Source of the DNA: an uncultured Ruminiclostridium sp.
Lineage (GTDB): Bacteria; Bacillota; Clostridia; Oscillospirales; Ruminococcaceae
Length of the DNA: 64,000 nucleotides
Assembly (NCBI GenBank): GCA_944388385.1
Contig: CALXIO010000001.1
Coordinates: 62,001-126,000 of the forward strand
Direction: 5' to 3'
Shown in pieces: positions 42,814-52,550 of this stretch. Under the pieces are notes generated by a model, which saw only the letters and a program-made list of their open reading frames with translations, was not told the origin of the DNA and did no database searches. Position numbers and translations under genes: made by a program. The stretch's first letter is position 1; each line of letters begins with the position of its first letter.

Positions 42814-43893
42814 TCAGCTCCTTTTTACCTTAGGGATAGTGATAAATACCTTAAAGCCCTTTTCATTTGCGGTTATATTGATAGTGCCGGAAAGCTCCTG
42901 CACTCTGCTTTTCATATTCATAAGTCCTATACCGCTGTTTTTTATAACTGCATTTTTGCCGTTGTCAAAAACAGACATTCTGCAAAATTCCGGGTATTCG
43001 TATATTTCAATAGCCACCTCATCCCCCTTTGAATGCTTGATTATATTATTCACACATTCCTCAAGTATGGCAAGAACGGATAGCTTTATTTCCTTTGATA
43101 CATTTTCGCTCATATCAAAGGCAAGGCGAACATTGAATTTTTCCGGCAGAGCCTTTACACAGTCATTCACCCCGTATTTAAGATTAACAGAATCATCATG
43201 AAGATCATGAACACTTTGTCTTATGCTGGTCATGGCATCATCAAGGGTGGCCTTAACGGTGGAGATAGGTTCTTTAAGGCTTTCCTCCTTGTTTATTATC
43301 TCAATAGCCCCCATTTGCAAAATAGCCCTTGTAAGCATATGGCCTACCTTATCGTGAATTTCCCTTGCTATTCTGTTTCGCTCGGTAAGAACGGCAATTT
43401 CAACTGCGTCATTTTTAGTCTGGATAAGCAGGCGGTTTTCATTTGACAGCTTTGTATTTTCCGTTGAAAGCCTGTCCTTCAGCTCAAAGTAATTTTTCCT
43501 GTAAAATTCGTACCTTGAAACAATCCCCCATAATACTACGCTTAATATACAAAGGCATAAAACAAACATCCCGGAATTTTTATCCCCGTCTAAGCAAAGC
43601 CTTATAAGACCTATAACCGGGAAAACAACCGACAGCTTATTTATATAAAGTCCGGTTAAGATAATAGCCGGGGTAAATACCGCCGAGGGCAAAAAGAACA
43701 TGGAACCAAGACCGCAAACAAAAACAAGTACATTTTTTGCAAGCCGGAATTTTTCATCTGTTGCCATGGCGGTTATAAGAAGGCTTGATACTATAAGAAA
43801 GGATATGATAAGCTCATGACTGTAGCCCACAATGAAAAGCCGAGCTATTAAGGATATGGCCATCGATCCTCCGGTGCATATAAGACTTGTCAC
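42814..43893 (-). CDS. Membrane sensor histidine kinase (HPK7/NarX-like)
   Basis: 359 residues. About four membrane helices occupy the first 135 residues with little extracellular sequence, as in intramembrane-sensing or DesK-like kinases. A coiled coil (ELKDRLSTENTKLSNENRLLIQTK) leads to the HisKA_3 box RNRIAREIHDKVGHML, and the ATPase domain has LAILEECVNNIIKHSKG (N box) and NSGIGLMNMKSRVQEL (G box). GTG 43893 is used with AAGGAAGG upstream; ATG 43863, preceded by GGAGG, is a possible alternative. Paired with the adjacent regulator. Confidence 0.92.
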   Translation of the reverse strand: MTSLICTGGSMAISLIARLFIVGYSHELIISFLIVSSLLITAMATDEKFRLAKNVLVFVCGLGSMFFLPSAVFTPAIILTGLYINKLSVVFPVIGLIRLCLDGDKNSGMFVLCLCILSVVLWGIVSRYEFYRKNYFELKDRLSTENTKLSNENRLLIQTKNDAVEIAVLTERNRIAREIHDKVGHMLTRAILQMGAIEIINKEESLKEPISTVKATLDDAMTSIRQSVHDLHDDSVNLKYGVNDCVKALPEKFNVRLAFDMSENVSKEIKLSVLAILEECVNNIIKHSKGDEVAIEIYEYPEFCRMSVFDNGKNAVIKNSGIGLMNMKSRVQELSGTINITANEKGFKVFITIPKVKRS

Positions 43894-43964
43894 GGTATCA
43901 CTTCCTTCCTTTTTAAATTATAGCATAGGGAAATTAAATTTTCAATAATAAAGAGCTTATGTTG

Positions 43965-43998
43965 TGACAAATGTCATATCAGCTTCTGACATTGTACA
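43965..43998. promoter_or_regulatory. Paired palindromes between kinase gene and ABC exporter
   Basis: TGACAAATGTCA (43965-43976, perfect palindrome) and TGACATTGTACA (43987-43998, imperfect) are centred 22 bp apart, two helical turns, directly upstream of the exporter's weak -35. This suits a dimeric LuxR-type regulator acting as activator. Confidence 0.65.
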
Positions 43999-43999
43999 C

Positions 44000-44028
44000 T
44001 TACAAAATGAGAAATAAGGGGGTATAAT
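44000..44028 (+). promoter_or_regulatory. Promoter of ABC exporter operon
   Basis: Weak -35 TTACAA (44000-44005), 17-bp spacer, TATAAT (44023-44028). The poor -35 next to palindromes implies activation. Confidence 0.65.
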
Positions 44029-44055
44029 AAGAATGTAAAGGAAAGGAGTGTTATT

Positions 44056-45006
44056 ATGGCAAACACAGTAGTTAAAATAAGCAACCTTGTTAAAAATTAC
44101 GGAACCCTTACAGCGGTCGATCACCTTGACCTTGAAATAAAGGAAGGTGAGATATACGGACTTTTAGGTCCCAACGGCAGCGGCAAGACAACCACCATAA
44201 GCTGTCTTTTATCCCTGCTTTCTTATGATGAGGGTGAAATTGAGATATTCGGCAAAAAAATGAGCTCCACAGCCTATGATATTAAAAAGGATATAGGTGT
44301 GGTTTTACAGAATGTGGCAGTATTTGAACAGCTTAATGTATATCAGAATATAGACTGCTTTTGCTCCCTTTATGTAAAGGATAAGAAGAAAAGACAGGAG
44401 CTTGTATGGGAGGCTATAAAATTTGTTGGCCTTGAGGATTTTGTTAAATTCTATCCCAAAAAGCTGTCCGGAGGACTTTTAAGACGACTTAACATAGCCT
44501 GCGGTATTGTTCATAAGCCTAAGCTGATATTCTTTGATGAGCCTACGGTAGCGGTAGACCCCCAGAGCAGAAACAATATACTTGACGGCATTTTAAGGCT
44601 CAGGGATGAGGGCTGTACTATTATATACACCTCCCACTATATGGAGGAGGTTGAGCAGATTTGCTCCCGTATTTCCATAATAGATAAGGGCAGAAAGGTG
44701 GCAGAGGGCACAAAGGAGCAGTTAAAACAGCTTGTACACACCACCGAAACCATACTTATTGAGGTTGAGGGACTTACAAACGAGGGCTTGCAGGAAATAA
44801 AATCCCAGGGCTTTGTTACCGGTACAGAGTTTGACGAACACACTCTTAAAATATATTGTCACAGCGACGGGCATTGTCTTTTACCGGTGCTTAATATTCT
44901 TGAAAAGCACAATGTAAAGACCGGCGGTGCATATACCAAGCTCCCCACCTTAAACGACGTATTCCTTGAAATAACTGGTAAAGAGCTTCGTGACAAGGAG
45001 GCATAA
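44056..45006 (+). CDS. ABC-2 exporter ATP-binding protein
   Basis: 316 residues: Walker A GPNGSGKTTT (about 36-45), signature LSGGLLRRLNIACGIVHKP, Walker B LIFFDEPTVAVDP, switch His in YTSHYMEEV, then a C-terminal DrrA/NatA-like extension. It powers the two permeases that follow. Gene order kinase/regulator divergent from ATPase-permease-permease is typical of exporters for antimicrobial peptides, lipids or drugs; substrate unknown. AAAGGAG ribosome site. Confidence 0.93.
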   Translation: MANTVVKISNLVKNYGTLTAVDHLDLEIKEGEIYGLLGPNGSGKTTTISCLLSLLSYDEGEIEIFGKKMSSTAYDIKKDIGVVLQNVAVFEQLNVYQNIDCFCSLYVKDKKKRQELVWEAIKFVGLEDFVKFYPKKLSGGLLRRLNIACGIVHKPKLIFFDEPTVAVDPQSRNNILDGILRLRDEGCTIIYTSHYMEEVEQICSRISIIDKGRKVAEGTKEQLKQLVHTTETILIEVEGLTNEGLQEIKSQGFVTGTEFDEHTLKIYCHSDGHCLLPVLNILEKHNVKTGGAYTKLPTLNDVFLEITGKELRDKEA

Positions 45007-45007
45007 T

Positions 45008-46132
45008 ATGTTCGGCAGATATTTTTTATACTGTATCCTTCTTAACCTTAAAGCAAAGGAAGTAATAATGTGGATAGTAGTTTTCCCTATGGCATTGGGA
45101 CTTATGTTCAAGCTGGCATTTTCAAATGTGTATGAATCCTTTGAATTTAAGGAAATTCCCGTGGCGGTGGTGGAAAACAAGGACAATCCGGTATTTGATA
45201 CCGTTATTGAAAATCTTTCCGGGGAGGAAGGAATTTTAAAGCCTCAGTACATAGAAAAGCAAAAGGCAGAGGAGCTTTTATTTTCCGGGGAGATAAAGGG
45301 AATATTCTATGTGGATGATAAAATTTCCCTTTCGGTATCCCAAAGCGGAGTGGAGCAGACCATATTGCAGTCCCTGTCAAACAGCTATATCCACGGAGAA
45401 AAGGCCATAATGGATATTATGGAAAGCTCACCGGAAAAATTACCGGATGCAATAAAGGCCATGAGCGATACCGCTACTAACTACGGTGAGGAGACTCGCC
45501 TTGTAAATAAGGAAATCGACCCCTTAGACACCTACTTTTACAATCTCGTCGCCATGGTGTGTCTTTGCGTGTCCACAGCAGGGGTTTATGTTGCCACCTC
45601 AAATCAGGCGAATTTATCAAACGTGGGCGCAAGAACAGAGTGCAGCGCCAAAAGCAAGACCGTAAGAATATTAAGCGCTTACTTAGCTACAATCCTTGTT
45701 GCCGGGGCTTGCTCAATACTTTCTGTAAGCTACGTAAACTTTGTACTTGGGGTATCGACCGGGGATCTTCTGACCTCGTACATAACAGGCATACTGGGAA
45801 GTATATTCGGCATTTCCTTAGGCTTTGCCGTTGGTAGTATTCCTAAGATAAAGGAAACTGCCAAAATGGCTATTCTTACCCCCCTGTCCCTTGCACTTTG
45901 CTTTTTATCGGGACTTATGGCGGCAAATATGAAGGGCGTAATGGAGATGTACTGTCCCATAGTAAACGATATAAATCCGGCGGCTATAATTTGCGATATG
46001 TTTTCAAGCATGGCTGTATATGGGAATGTCTCAGGATATATAATGCTTTGCGTAAAGCTGCTTATTATCAGCGCTGTATGTCTTATTTTCGGGCTTTTGA
46101 TGACAAGGAGAAAAAATTATGCAGATATTTAA
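45008..46132 (+). CDS. ABC-2 type permease (first)
   Basis: 374 residues from ATG 45008, chosen for AAGGAGG at 44995-45001; the frame extends slightly upstream inside the ATPase gene. Architecture: one N-terminal membrane helix (about 20-40), a large extracellular domain (residues about 45-180), then five helices at the C-terminus ending LLMTRRKNYADI. This is the ABC2_membrane_3/YhgE-like layout. It overlaps the next gene by 14 nt. Confidence 0.88.
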   Translation: MFGRYFLYCILLNLKAKEVIMWIVVFPMALGLMFKLAFSNVYESFEFKEIPVAVVENKDNPVFDTVIENLSGEEGILKPQYIEKQKAEELLFSGEIKGIFYVDDKISLSVSQSGVEQTILQSLSNSYIHGEKAIMDIMESSPEKLPDAIKAMSDTATNYGEETRLVNKEIDPLDTYFYNLVAMVCLCVSTAGVYVATSNQANLSNVGARTECSAKSKTVRILSAYLATILVAGACSILSVSYVNFVLGVSTGDLLTSYITGILGSIFGISLGFAVGSIPKIKETAKMAILTPLSLALCFLSGLMAANMKGVMEMYCPIVNDINPAAIICDMFSSMAVYGNVSGYIMLCVKLLIISAVCLIFGLLMTRRKNYADI

Positions 46133-47267
46133 GCTGTTTTTTACCCTGCTTAGTAAAAATATAGGCACTATAATCATGTGGTTAATGATAGGAATATCCA
46201 TTATAGCCATAACCACCGCCACTTCAGGAAGCACAGGTGAAGCGACCTTTACAGGCACCAAGACTACAGTGGGGATAATAGACAGGGATAACACCCCTGC
46301 CTCACAGGAATTTATAAGCTGTATAGAAGCTCGTCACAGCGTGGTTTTCTTAGAGGATGACAAAGCCGGAATAAAGGATCTGCTTTATTATGATATGATA
46401 AGCTACTGTATCGAGATAGAAAAGGGCTTTGAGGAGAATTTCGGCAAGGGAGAAGCCCTCTATAAGGGCAGCTATATAAACTACACCCAGCACAATGTGC
46501 TTGCTAAAAATGACATAGATGAAATTTTGAGAATAGCCTCCGTTTACAACACTTCAGGTCTTACTCCGACAGAAAGCCTTAAAAAATCAAAGGAGGCTGT
46601 GGCAGAAAATGTGGAGGTAAATATAGCTGTCAAAACAGATGAAGAGGTAAAGGGTCTTACCGTGCCCCAGTTTATATTTTACAGAAGTATACCCTATTCT
46701 CTTTGCAACATAATCATCATTACAATACCCCTTGTGCTTACCGTCCTTAACAAAAAGGAGATAAGGGACAGAATAAATGCCTCCATGGTAAGCTCAAAAT
46801 CCCGTATAGGACAGCTTTTCCTTGCAGGGGCTATATATGTGGCGGTGATGTGGGTGATAATTTCAGTGCTGGTATTTATAACAGCCACCCCGGATATATA
46901 CTGTCTTATAAGCAGTCTTATGTTCTGTCTTTCCATGGTGGGGCTTGCCTTATTCCTGTCGGCGCTTGATATCAGTATAAATATGATAAACTGGCTTTCA
47001 AACATTATAAGCCTTAGCATGGCATTTTTCTGCGGCTGCTTTGTGGATACCTCAATACTTGATGAGTCGGTACAGACAATAGCCCAGCTTCTGCCTATGA
47101 ACCACTACACAAAAACCGTATATATGTGCTACAACAACACCTTTAATATGCAGGATTTTATAATAAACAATCTTATTCTTCTTTGCTTTGCGGTATTCTT
47201 TATCGTCCTTGCAGGCGCAGTAACCGCCGTAAAGCAAAGGGGCGGAATTAAAGTAAAAAACACATAA
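46119..47267 (+). CDS. ABC-2 type permease (second)
   Basis: 382 residues with the same plan as its upstream neighbour: N-terminal helix (about 16-36), extracellular domain (FTGTKTTVGIIDRDNTPASQEFI...), then five or six C-terminal helices, with a long charged loop. The pair probably forms a heterodimeric channel. Its start lies inside the preceding gene, so translation is coupled. Confidence 0.88.
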   Translation: MQIFKLFFTLLSKNIGTIIMWLMIGISIIAITTATSGSTGEATFTGTKTTVGIIDRDNTPASQEFISCIEARHSVVFLEDDKAGIKDLLYYDMISYCIEIEKGFEENFGKGEALYKGSYINYTQHNVLAKNDIDEILRIASVYNTSGLTPTESLKKSKEAVAENVEVNIAVKTDEEVKGLTVPQFIFYRSIPYSLCNIIIITIPLVLTVLNKKEIRDRINASMVSSKSRIGQLFLAGAIYVAVMWVIISVLVFITATPDIYCLISSLMFCLSMVGLALFLSALDISINMINWLSNIISLSMAFFCGCFVDTSILDESVQTIAQLLPMNHYTKTVYMCYNNTFNMQDFIINNLILLCFAVFFIVLAGAVTAVKQRGGIKVKNT

Positions 47268-47271
47268 AAAT

Positions 47272-47300
47272 AACCGACCCTTAAAGGGTCGGTTTTCTTT
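47272..47300. terminator. Bidirectional terminator
   Basis: Ten-bp stem AACCGACCCT (47272-47281) with AGGGTCGGTT (47285-47294), A-rich before and T-rich after; shared by the converging exporter operon and galT. Confidence 0.92.
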
Positions 47301-48793
47301 CATCTTAATGTATCAATAAATCTCTCAAAGGCGGCTATGCCCTCATCATCTCTTTTAAATACTCCTGCATCAAGAAGTACCTGCATAAATACCTTGCCTA
47401 TCTCCTGCTTTATTATTTCTGTGGCGGAGTCTATATCCATAGGCTTCTGTGTTTTGGCAATTTCAGAAAGCCACTTTTTATGACCGGATATTCTTTCGTC
47501 CTTTTCTATAAGGTTGTTATCAAGAAGGGCGGATGCCATAAGGGGAAGCTCATTTGCCAGTCTTGCAGGAAGTACCGCAAGTCCCATTACCTCAATAAGT
47601 CCTATATTTTCCTTTTTGATGTGGTGCAGGGAGGGGTTAGGATGAAATACACCTAAGGGTCTGTCCTCAGTTGTAATGTTATTTCTCAGCACCAGGTCAC
47701 ACTCAAATTCATCTCCCTTTTTTCTTGCTATGGGGGTTATTGTATTATGGGGAACATCATCTGTAAAGGCAAATATTCCCACCTTTTCGTCGGTGTAAGC
47801 TCTCCATTGGGTAAGCACCTTATCGCAGGCATCTCCTAAGGCCTTTCTGTCCTTGCCTCTCAGTCTTATTACCGACATGGGCCATTTTACCCTGGCGGCG
47901 GAAATATTCTCAAAGCCGGCCATTGTAAAATACTCCTCCTCAGGGGCATTTTCCATAGTGAAGGTATAGTGTCCTCCCTGGAAATGCTCATGGGATAAAA
48001 TAGAGCCGCCCACAATAGGTAAATCCGCATTTGAGCCGATAAAGTAGTGGGGTAATAATTCCACTATATCAAACAGCTTGTCAAATACCGCCCTGTCTAT
48101 CTTCATGGGGATATGAAGACTGTTAAAGACTATACAATGCTCATTATAATATCCATAGGGTGAATACTGGAAAAACCAGTCGCCGCCGTTTACCTTAACA
48201 GGCACAGGACGGAGATTTTGTCTTGCGGGGTGGGTCAATGTTCCTGCAAAGCCGGTATTTTCAATACAAAGCATACACTTAGGATATGAGGCGGATTTAG
48301 CCTTTCCGGCGGCGGCAATATCCCTTGGGTCCTTTTCGGGCTTAGAACGGTTTATGGTAATATCAAGCTCACCATACTGACAGGGGTATTTCCAGCAGAT
48401 ATCCTTAGCTATTCTTCCTGCTCTGACATAGTTTAAGTCCTTGCTGTACTTATAATAGTTATCGGTAGCGGTAACAGGGGATATTTCATAATCCCCGTAG
48501 AACTTCTTAGCTACCGCACTTGGCTTATCGGTAAAAAGTCCCATTATCCTTGTGTCAAAAAGATCTCTTCTTGCCGCCGAATCCTCAATGATATTATTTT
48601 TTACGGCATAGTCTACAATGCCATCAAGTATTTCATCAATGGTCATATCCTCCCTTGGTGGAGTATCAATAACCGCTTCTGAAAGTCCAAGCATATCAAT
48701 AAGCCCGTTATGAAGGCATACCCTGTCCTCTTTTTCCATAAGCTGATTTTTTTCCGCATAAGAAAGAAGTGCGGCTATGTACTTGTGTATCAT
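47300..48793 (-). CDS. galT: UDP-glucose-hexose-1-phosphate uridylyltransferase (Firmicutes class)
   Basis: Leloir-pathway enzyme exchanging UMP between UDP-glucose and galactose-1-phosphate. The 497-residue length and sequence belong to the class II GalT of Firmicutes rather than the 350-residue E. coli type. Landmarks: YGYYNEHCIVFNSLHIPMKI, SNADLPIVGGSILSHEHFQGG (with the His-rich active site), HNTITPIARK and LRNNITTEDRPLGVFHPNPS. Last gene of the prmA-recD2 run, 2 nt after recD2, an unrelated partner. Confidence 0.92.
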   Translation of the reverse strand: MIHKYIAALLSYAEKNQLMEKEDRVCLHNGLIDMLGLSEAVIDTPPREDMTIDEILDGIVDYAVKNNIIEDSAARRDLFDTRIMGLFTDKPSAVAKKFYGDYEISPVTATDNYYKYSKDLNYVRAGRIAKDICWKYPCQYGELDITINRSKPEKDPRDIAAAGKAKSASYPKCMLCIENTGFAGTLTHPARQNLRPVPVKVNGGDWFFQYSPYGYYNEHCIVFNSLHIPMKIDRAVFDKLFDIVELLPHYFIGSNADLPIVGGSILSHEHFQGGHYTFTMENAPEEEYFTMAGFENISAARVKWPMSVIRLRGKDRKALGDACDKVLTQWRAYTDEKVGIFAFTDDVPHNTITPIARKKGDEFECDLVLRNNITTEDRPLGVFHPNPSLHHIKKENIGLIEVMGLAVLPARLANELPLMASALLDNNLIEKDERISGHKKWLSEIAKTQKPMDIDSATEIIKQEIGKVFMQVLLDAGVFKRDDEGIAAFERFIDTLR

Positions 48794-48795
48794 AA

Positions 48796-51045
48796 TTATT
48801 CCTCCTTAGTTACATCTGTATCCTTATCATTAAGCTTTATGCTTAATATGTGCCTTAGTAAGCTGTACCGTGTCATTTTACGGTTATTTTCCACCATTGT
48901 CTGAATGGTGGAGGGAGCGCCTGTAATAATAAGCAGTTTTTTGGCTCTTGTAACCCCGGTATATAAAAGATTGCGGTATAAAAGATTTTTGGTAACCGCC
49001 GATACAGGAATTATTACAGCGTCATATTCGCTGCCCTGACTTTTATGTATGGTCACCGCATAGGCGTGTTCAAGGTTTTTAAGCATCTCAGGAGTGAATA
49101 TAGCATATCTTCCCTCAAAATCTATCTCCAGATTGGAGGAAAACCTGTCCACCTTCTTTATAATGCCTATATCACCGTTGAAAATACCGCTTCCTCTTTC
49201 GCCGAGCCTTGTCCATGCCACGTCATAGTCATTCTTTACCTGCATTACCTTATCTCCCACCCTGAAGATAACATCAAAATATTTCATCTCCGCCTTATCG
49301 GGAGAGGGGGGATTAAGTGCTGACTGAAGCCTTTTATTAAGCTCCTTTGTGCCTGCCGCACCTAATTTTGTGGGGCTGAGTACCTGTATATCGTCTATGG
49401 GAGAAAAGCCGTAGCTTTTAGGAAGCCGCCTTTCACAAAGGTCACTTACAAGCCTTGCCATATCCTCCTCATCGACTTTCGGCATAAAGAAAAAGTCGTT
49501 TGTCTTATCATTAAGCACCGGCATTTCACCGGATACTATCTTGTGGGCATTGGTAACTATAAGGCTTTTGGCCGCTTGTCTGAATATTTCGGTAAGCTCT
49601 ACTGTGGGGATATGACCGGATTTTATAAGATCCCTTAATACATTACCTGCACCAACTGAAGGAAGCTGGTTTGAATCTCCCACCATAATCAGCTTACATT
49701 CAGGCTTTAATGCCCTTAAAAGTGATGCCATAAGCTGTATATCCACCATAGACATTTCATCCACTATAACCACATTTGCCGACAGAGGATTTTTCTCATT
49801 ACGCTTGAATTTAAGCTCATCCGTCTTATCGTCATGCTCCACCTCAAGCAGTCGGTGAATTGTCCTTGCCTCCATTCCCGTAAGGTCGGTCATACGCTTA
49901 GCCGCCCTTCCTGTGGGGGCGCAAAGAAGTATTCTCTGTCTGAACTGCTTTAATATCTTTATAACTCCGTTTAAGGTGGTGGTTTTACCTGTACCGGGGC
50001 CGCCGGTGAGTATAAATACCTTATTGCAAAGACAGGAATTTATAGCCACCCTCTGAAGCTTTTCGTACTTTATATTTTCGGTGAACTCAACGCCGTCAAT
50101 TTCCTTTGAGTAGTCCGCACAGTAGTTAGCGGAGGTTCTTATCATATATGCCAGCTTTTCTGCCACATATAATTCTGCGGTGAAATATTCCGGCAGATAT
50201 ATAAAGGTCTTTCCTCCAAGGGTAAGGCTTTCCGTAAGCCTATCCTCAAGGCATTGCTTTAAAATGGAATTAAAGGTGCTTTCCTCTATGCCGAGCCTTT
50301 GACATACTGTGTCCTTTAGCTTTTCTGTCGGCAGACAGGTATGGCCGGAATAGGAATTTTCCCTCAGCACATATAGTATACCTGCCCTTATTCTGGGGGT
50401 GCTTTCCACATCAAAGCCAAGGTCAAAGGCTATTCTGTCCACCTTGAAAAAATCCGCCCCGGAATTTCCCTCACAAAGTATATAGGGATTTAGCTTCAGC
50501 GCCTTTACGCTTTCATGCTCAAACCTTTTCCATACCTCCACCGCATAGGCAGGGGAGAGATTATATTCATTCATAAAGCCGATAACCTCATTTATGCCGG
50601 TTATCTTGTGGTATTCCTCTGCTATGTATATTGCCTTTTCCGCATTTATGCCCTTAACCTCAGTCAGCCTCATGTGGTCATTATCTATAATATCAAGGGC
50701 TTCATCCCCAAAAATATCCACAATCCTCTTGGAAAGGGCAGGACCAAGCCCCTTTATGATACCTGAGCCTAAGTATGCCCTTATCTGCTCAGGGGTGGTT
50801 GGCTTTGAGCGTTCGCACACCACAGCGGAAAACTGCCTTCCGTACCGGGGGTTCAGCACCCAACCGCCCCTTAGTACAAGGGTTTCACCCTGGGCTATAT
50901 CCCCCAGATTTCCGGTAACGGATACAAGCCCCTCCTCCTTGCTGTTTATAATAAGGACTATATAACCGTTCTGGGAATTTTTATATATTACCTCCTCAAC
51001 CGAGCCGCAAAGCTCACTTGATATATCCTGCTTTTTATCCTCCAA
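48796..51045 (-). CDS. recD2: RecD2 ATP-dependent 5'-3' DNA helicase
   Basis: 749-residue SF1B helicase of the RecD2/TraA group found where RecBC is absent. N-terminal OB-like and helix-hairpin-helix regions (YLGSGIIKGLGPALSKRIVDIFG) precede the motor: Walker A LTGGPGTGKTTTLNG, CAPTGRAAKRM, DEMSMVDIQLM (motif II), GDSNQLPSVGAGNVL (III), and the C-terminal UvrD_C_2 part HAYAVTIHKSQGSEYDAVI, TGVTRAKKLLIITG. It acts in mismatch and damage repair and lies 3 nt from galT and 4 nt from the small upstream gene. Confidence 0.95.
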   Translation of the reverse strand: MEDKKQDISSELCGSVEEVIYKNSQNGYIVLIINSKEEGLVSVTGNLGDIAQGETLVLRGGWVLNPRYGRQFSAVVCERSKPTTPEQIRAYLGSGIIKGLGPALSKRIVDIFGDEALDIIDNDHMRLTEVKGINAEKAIYIAEEYHKITGINEVIGFMNEYNLSPAYAVEVWKRFEHESVKALKLNPYILCEGNSGADFFKVDRIAFDLGFDVESTPRIRAGILYVLRENSYSGHTCLPTEKLKDTVCQRLGIEESTFNSILKQCLEDRLTESLTLGGKTFIYLPEYFTAELYVAEKLAYMIRTSANYCADYSKEIDGVEFTENIKYEKLQRVAINSCLCNKVFILTGGPGTGKTTTLNGVIKILKQFRQRILLCAPTGRAAKRMTDLTGMEARTIHRLLEVEHDDKTDELKFKRNEKNPLSANVVIVDEMSMVDIQLMASLLRALKPECKLIMVGDSNQLPSVGAGNVLRDLIKSGHIPTVELTEIFRQAAKSLIVTNAHKIVSGEMPVLNDKTNDFFFMPKVDEEDMARLVSDLCERRLPKSYGFSPIDDIQVLSPTKLGAAGTKELNKRLQSALNPPSPDKAEMKYFDVIFRVGDKVMQVKNDYDVAWTRLGERGSGIFNGDIGIIKKVDRFSSNLEIDFEGRYAIFTPEMLKNLEHAYAVTIHKSQGSEYDAVIIPVSAVTKNLLYRNLLYTGVTRAKKLLIITGAPSTIQTMVENNRKMTRYSLLRHILSIKLNDKDTDVTKEE

Positions 51046-51049
51046 GCTA

Positions 51050-51337
51050 TCAGCGTCCTTTCCTTTCTATCACAATATTCTTTTCCCCGTACAGCCCGGA
51101 CAATATTTCCAGGCTTTCATTGTCACTAAGTATTTTATCATCTGCAATAAGGGTAAGCCTGCCCCCTCTTATAAGGGCAGTTCTTACTATGTATTCTGTT
51201 TTTTCCGGGTCATCAAGGGTTATTTTAATTTCTCTTTTGGGGCAGAAAATAAACTCCTTTAATAAAAGCAGGGAATTTGCCGCCCCTAACAGCCCTAAAA
51301 ATATAAGTCCGAATATGCAAAGATATGTGCCCCCCAT
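51050..51337 (-). CDS. Small single-pass membrane protein, unknown function
   Basis: 95 residues from ATG 51337 (AGGGGGAT just upstream; a longer frame to 51418 overlaps prmA and lacks a ribosome site). One membrane helix (GTYLCIFGLIFLGLLGAANSLLLL) then a short soluble domain (REIKITLDDPEKTEYIVRTALIRGG...). I do not recognise the family. It is wedged between prmA and recD2, separated from the latter by 4 nt, so co-transcription is likely. Confidence 0.75.
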   Translation of the reverse strand: MGGTYLCIFGLIFLGLLGAANSLLLLKEFIFCPKREIKITLDDPEKTEYIVRTALIRGGRLTLIADDKILSDNESLEILSGLYGEKNIVIERKGR

Positions 51338-51389
51338 AATATCCCCCTTTATAGCTTTTTTATATTCTATGACTGGGGAATAAATCAGG

Positions 51390-52361
51390 TTACTTGTTGC
51401 AGATACAAAGAATGGCATTCCAGCCCTCCTTTTCGGTTATGGACTTAATTTCAATATTATTTTCGGTAAGGGCATCTGTAACCTCCTTAAGTCTTTCGGT
51501 AATAATACCGCTTACTATAAGAGTACCCTCCTTTTTAAGAAAGCCGGAAAAATAGGGTGACATGGATATAATTACATCCGCCACTATATTGGCGGTGATA
51601 CAGTCATAGCCTGTGCCTATCTTATCCCTTAACTGCTCATCATCGCTTATATTACCCACATAGCCTGCCACTCTGTCAGCACCGAAGCCGTTTTTATCGG
51701 TATTTTCAAGGGCAGTTTTAACGGAATTTTCAAATATATCCACCATAACCGCACTTTTTGCCCCAAGCAGTAAGGCAGCAATAGATAAAATACCGCTTCC
51801 GGTACCTAAATCAAGAAGCCTGTCCCCCTCCTTTATAACCCCCTCCAGAAGTTCCATAACAAGTCTTGTGGTGTGGTGCTGACCTGTACCGAAGGAGGAT
51901 GCCGGGTCTATCTCCAGAATTTTTCTGTCGCCGGTGTTAGATACATTCTCCCAACTGGGCTTTACTATCAGCTTTTGCCCTACGTTAAAGGGCTTGTAAA
52001 ACTGCTTCCAGTTATTTGCCCAGTCCTCCTCACGAACACAGTCCACCTCCACACGAAGGGAGCCGTAAAAGTCATCCGTATCGTTGTTTTTAAGCTCGTT
52101 TAAGGTTTCGTAAAGGGAGGTAAGCATGGCAAGACCCTGTTCATTGTCCTGTACATAGCAGGTAATATGGGGCTCTACTGTTTTAAGTCCCATAAGGCTG
52201 TCATCCACATAATCCCAGTTATATTCCTTATTTTCAAGAAATTCCTCAAAATCCGCCGGGTCATGGATAATAAAGCCGTTTATACCAAGCTCGGATAATC
52301 TCATGGAAAGCACGGAAATTGCCTTGCTTTCGGTGTATATATCTATCTGTCTGAATTCCAT
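51390..52361 (-). CDS. prmA: Ribosomal protein L11 methyltransferase
   Basis: PrmA trimethylates ribosomal protein L11. The 323-residue protein has the N-terminal L11-recognition domain (EFRQIDIYTESKAISVLS; VREEDWANNWKQFYKPFNVG) and the SAM-dependent catalytic domain: IDPASSFGTGQHHTTRL, RLLDLGTGSGILSIAALLLGA (motif I), AVMVDIFENSVKTALENT and ITANIVADVI (NxxA motif). ATG with AAAGGAG upstream. First gene of the minus-strand operon, divergent from miaB. Confidence 0.94.
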   Translation of the reverse strand: MEFRQIDIYTESKAISVLSMRLSELGINGFIIHDPADFEEFLENKEYNWDYVDDSLMGLKTVEPHITCYVQDNEQGLAMLTSLYETLNELKNNDTDDFYGSLRVEVDCVREEDWANNWKQFYKPFNVGQKLIVKPSWENVSNTGDRKILEIDPASSFGTGQHHTTRLVMELLEGVIKEGDRLLDLGTGSGILSIAALLLGAKSAVMVDIFENSVKTALENTDKNGFGADRVAGYVGNISDDEQLRDKIGTGYDCITANIVADVIISMSPYFSGFLKKEGTLIVSGIITERLKEVTDALTENNIEIKSITEKEGWNAILCICNK

Positions 52362-52477
52362 TGTAAACTACTCCTTTATATTATAGTGCATATATATCTA
52401 TTATCCTACATTTTACCGAAAAATTCAAGGGGTATTTTTAAATCAGGGGGATAAAAGGGTGTCTTTTATATTTCCTC

Positions 52478-52506
52478 TTGCTATTTTCTTTCGCTTATGG
52501 TATACT
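52478..52506 (+). promoter_or_regulatory. Promoter of miaB operon
   Basis: TTGCTA (52478-52483), 17-bp spacer, TATACT (52501-52506). Confidence 0.75.
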
Positions 52507-52550
52507 TATAGTAATTGCAAGCAAAAGACAAGTACACAGGAGAGATTGCC

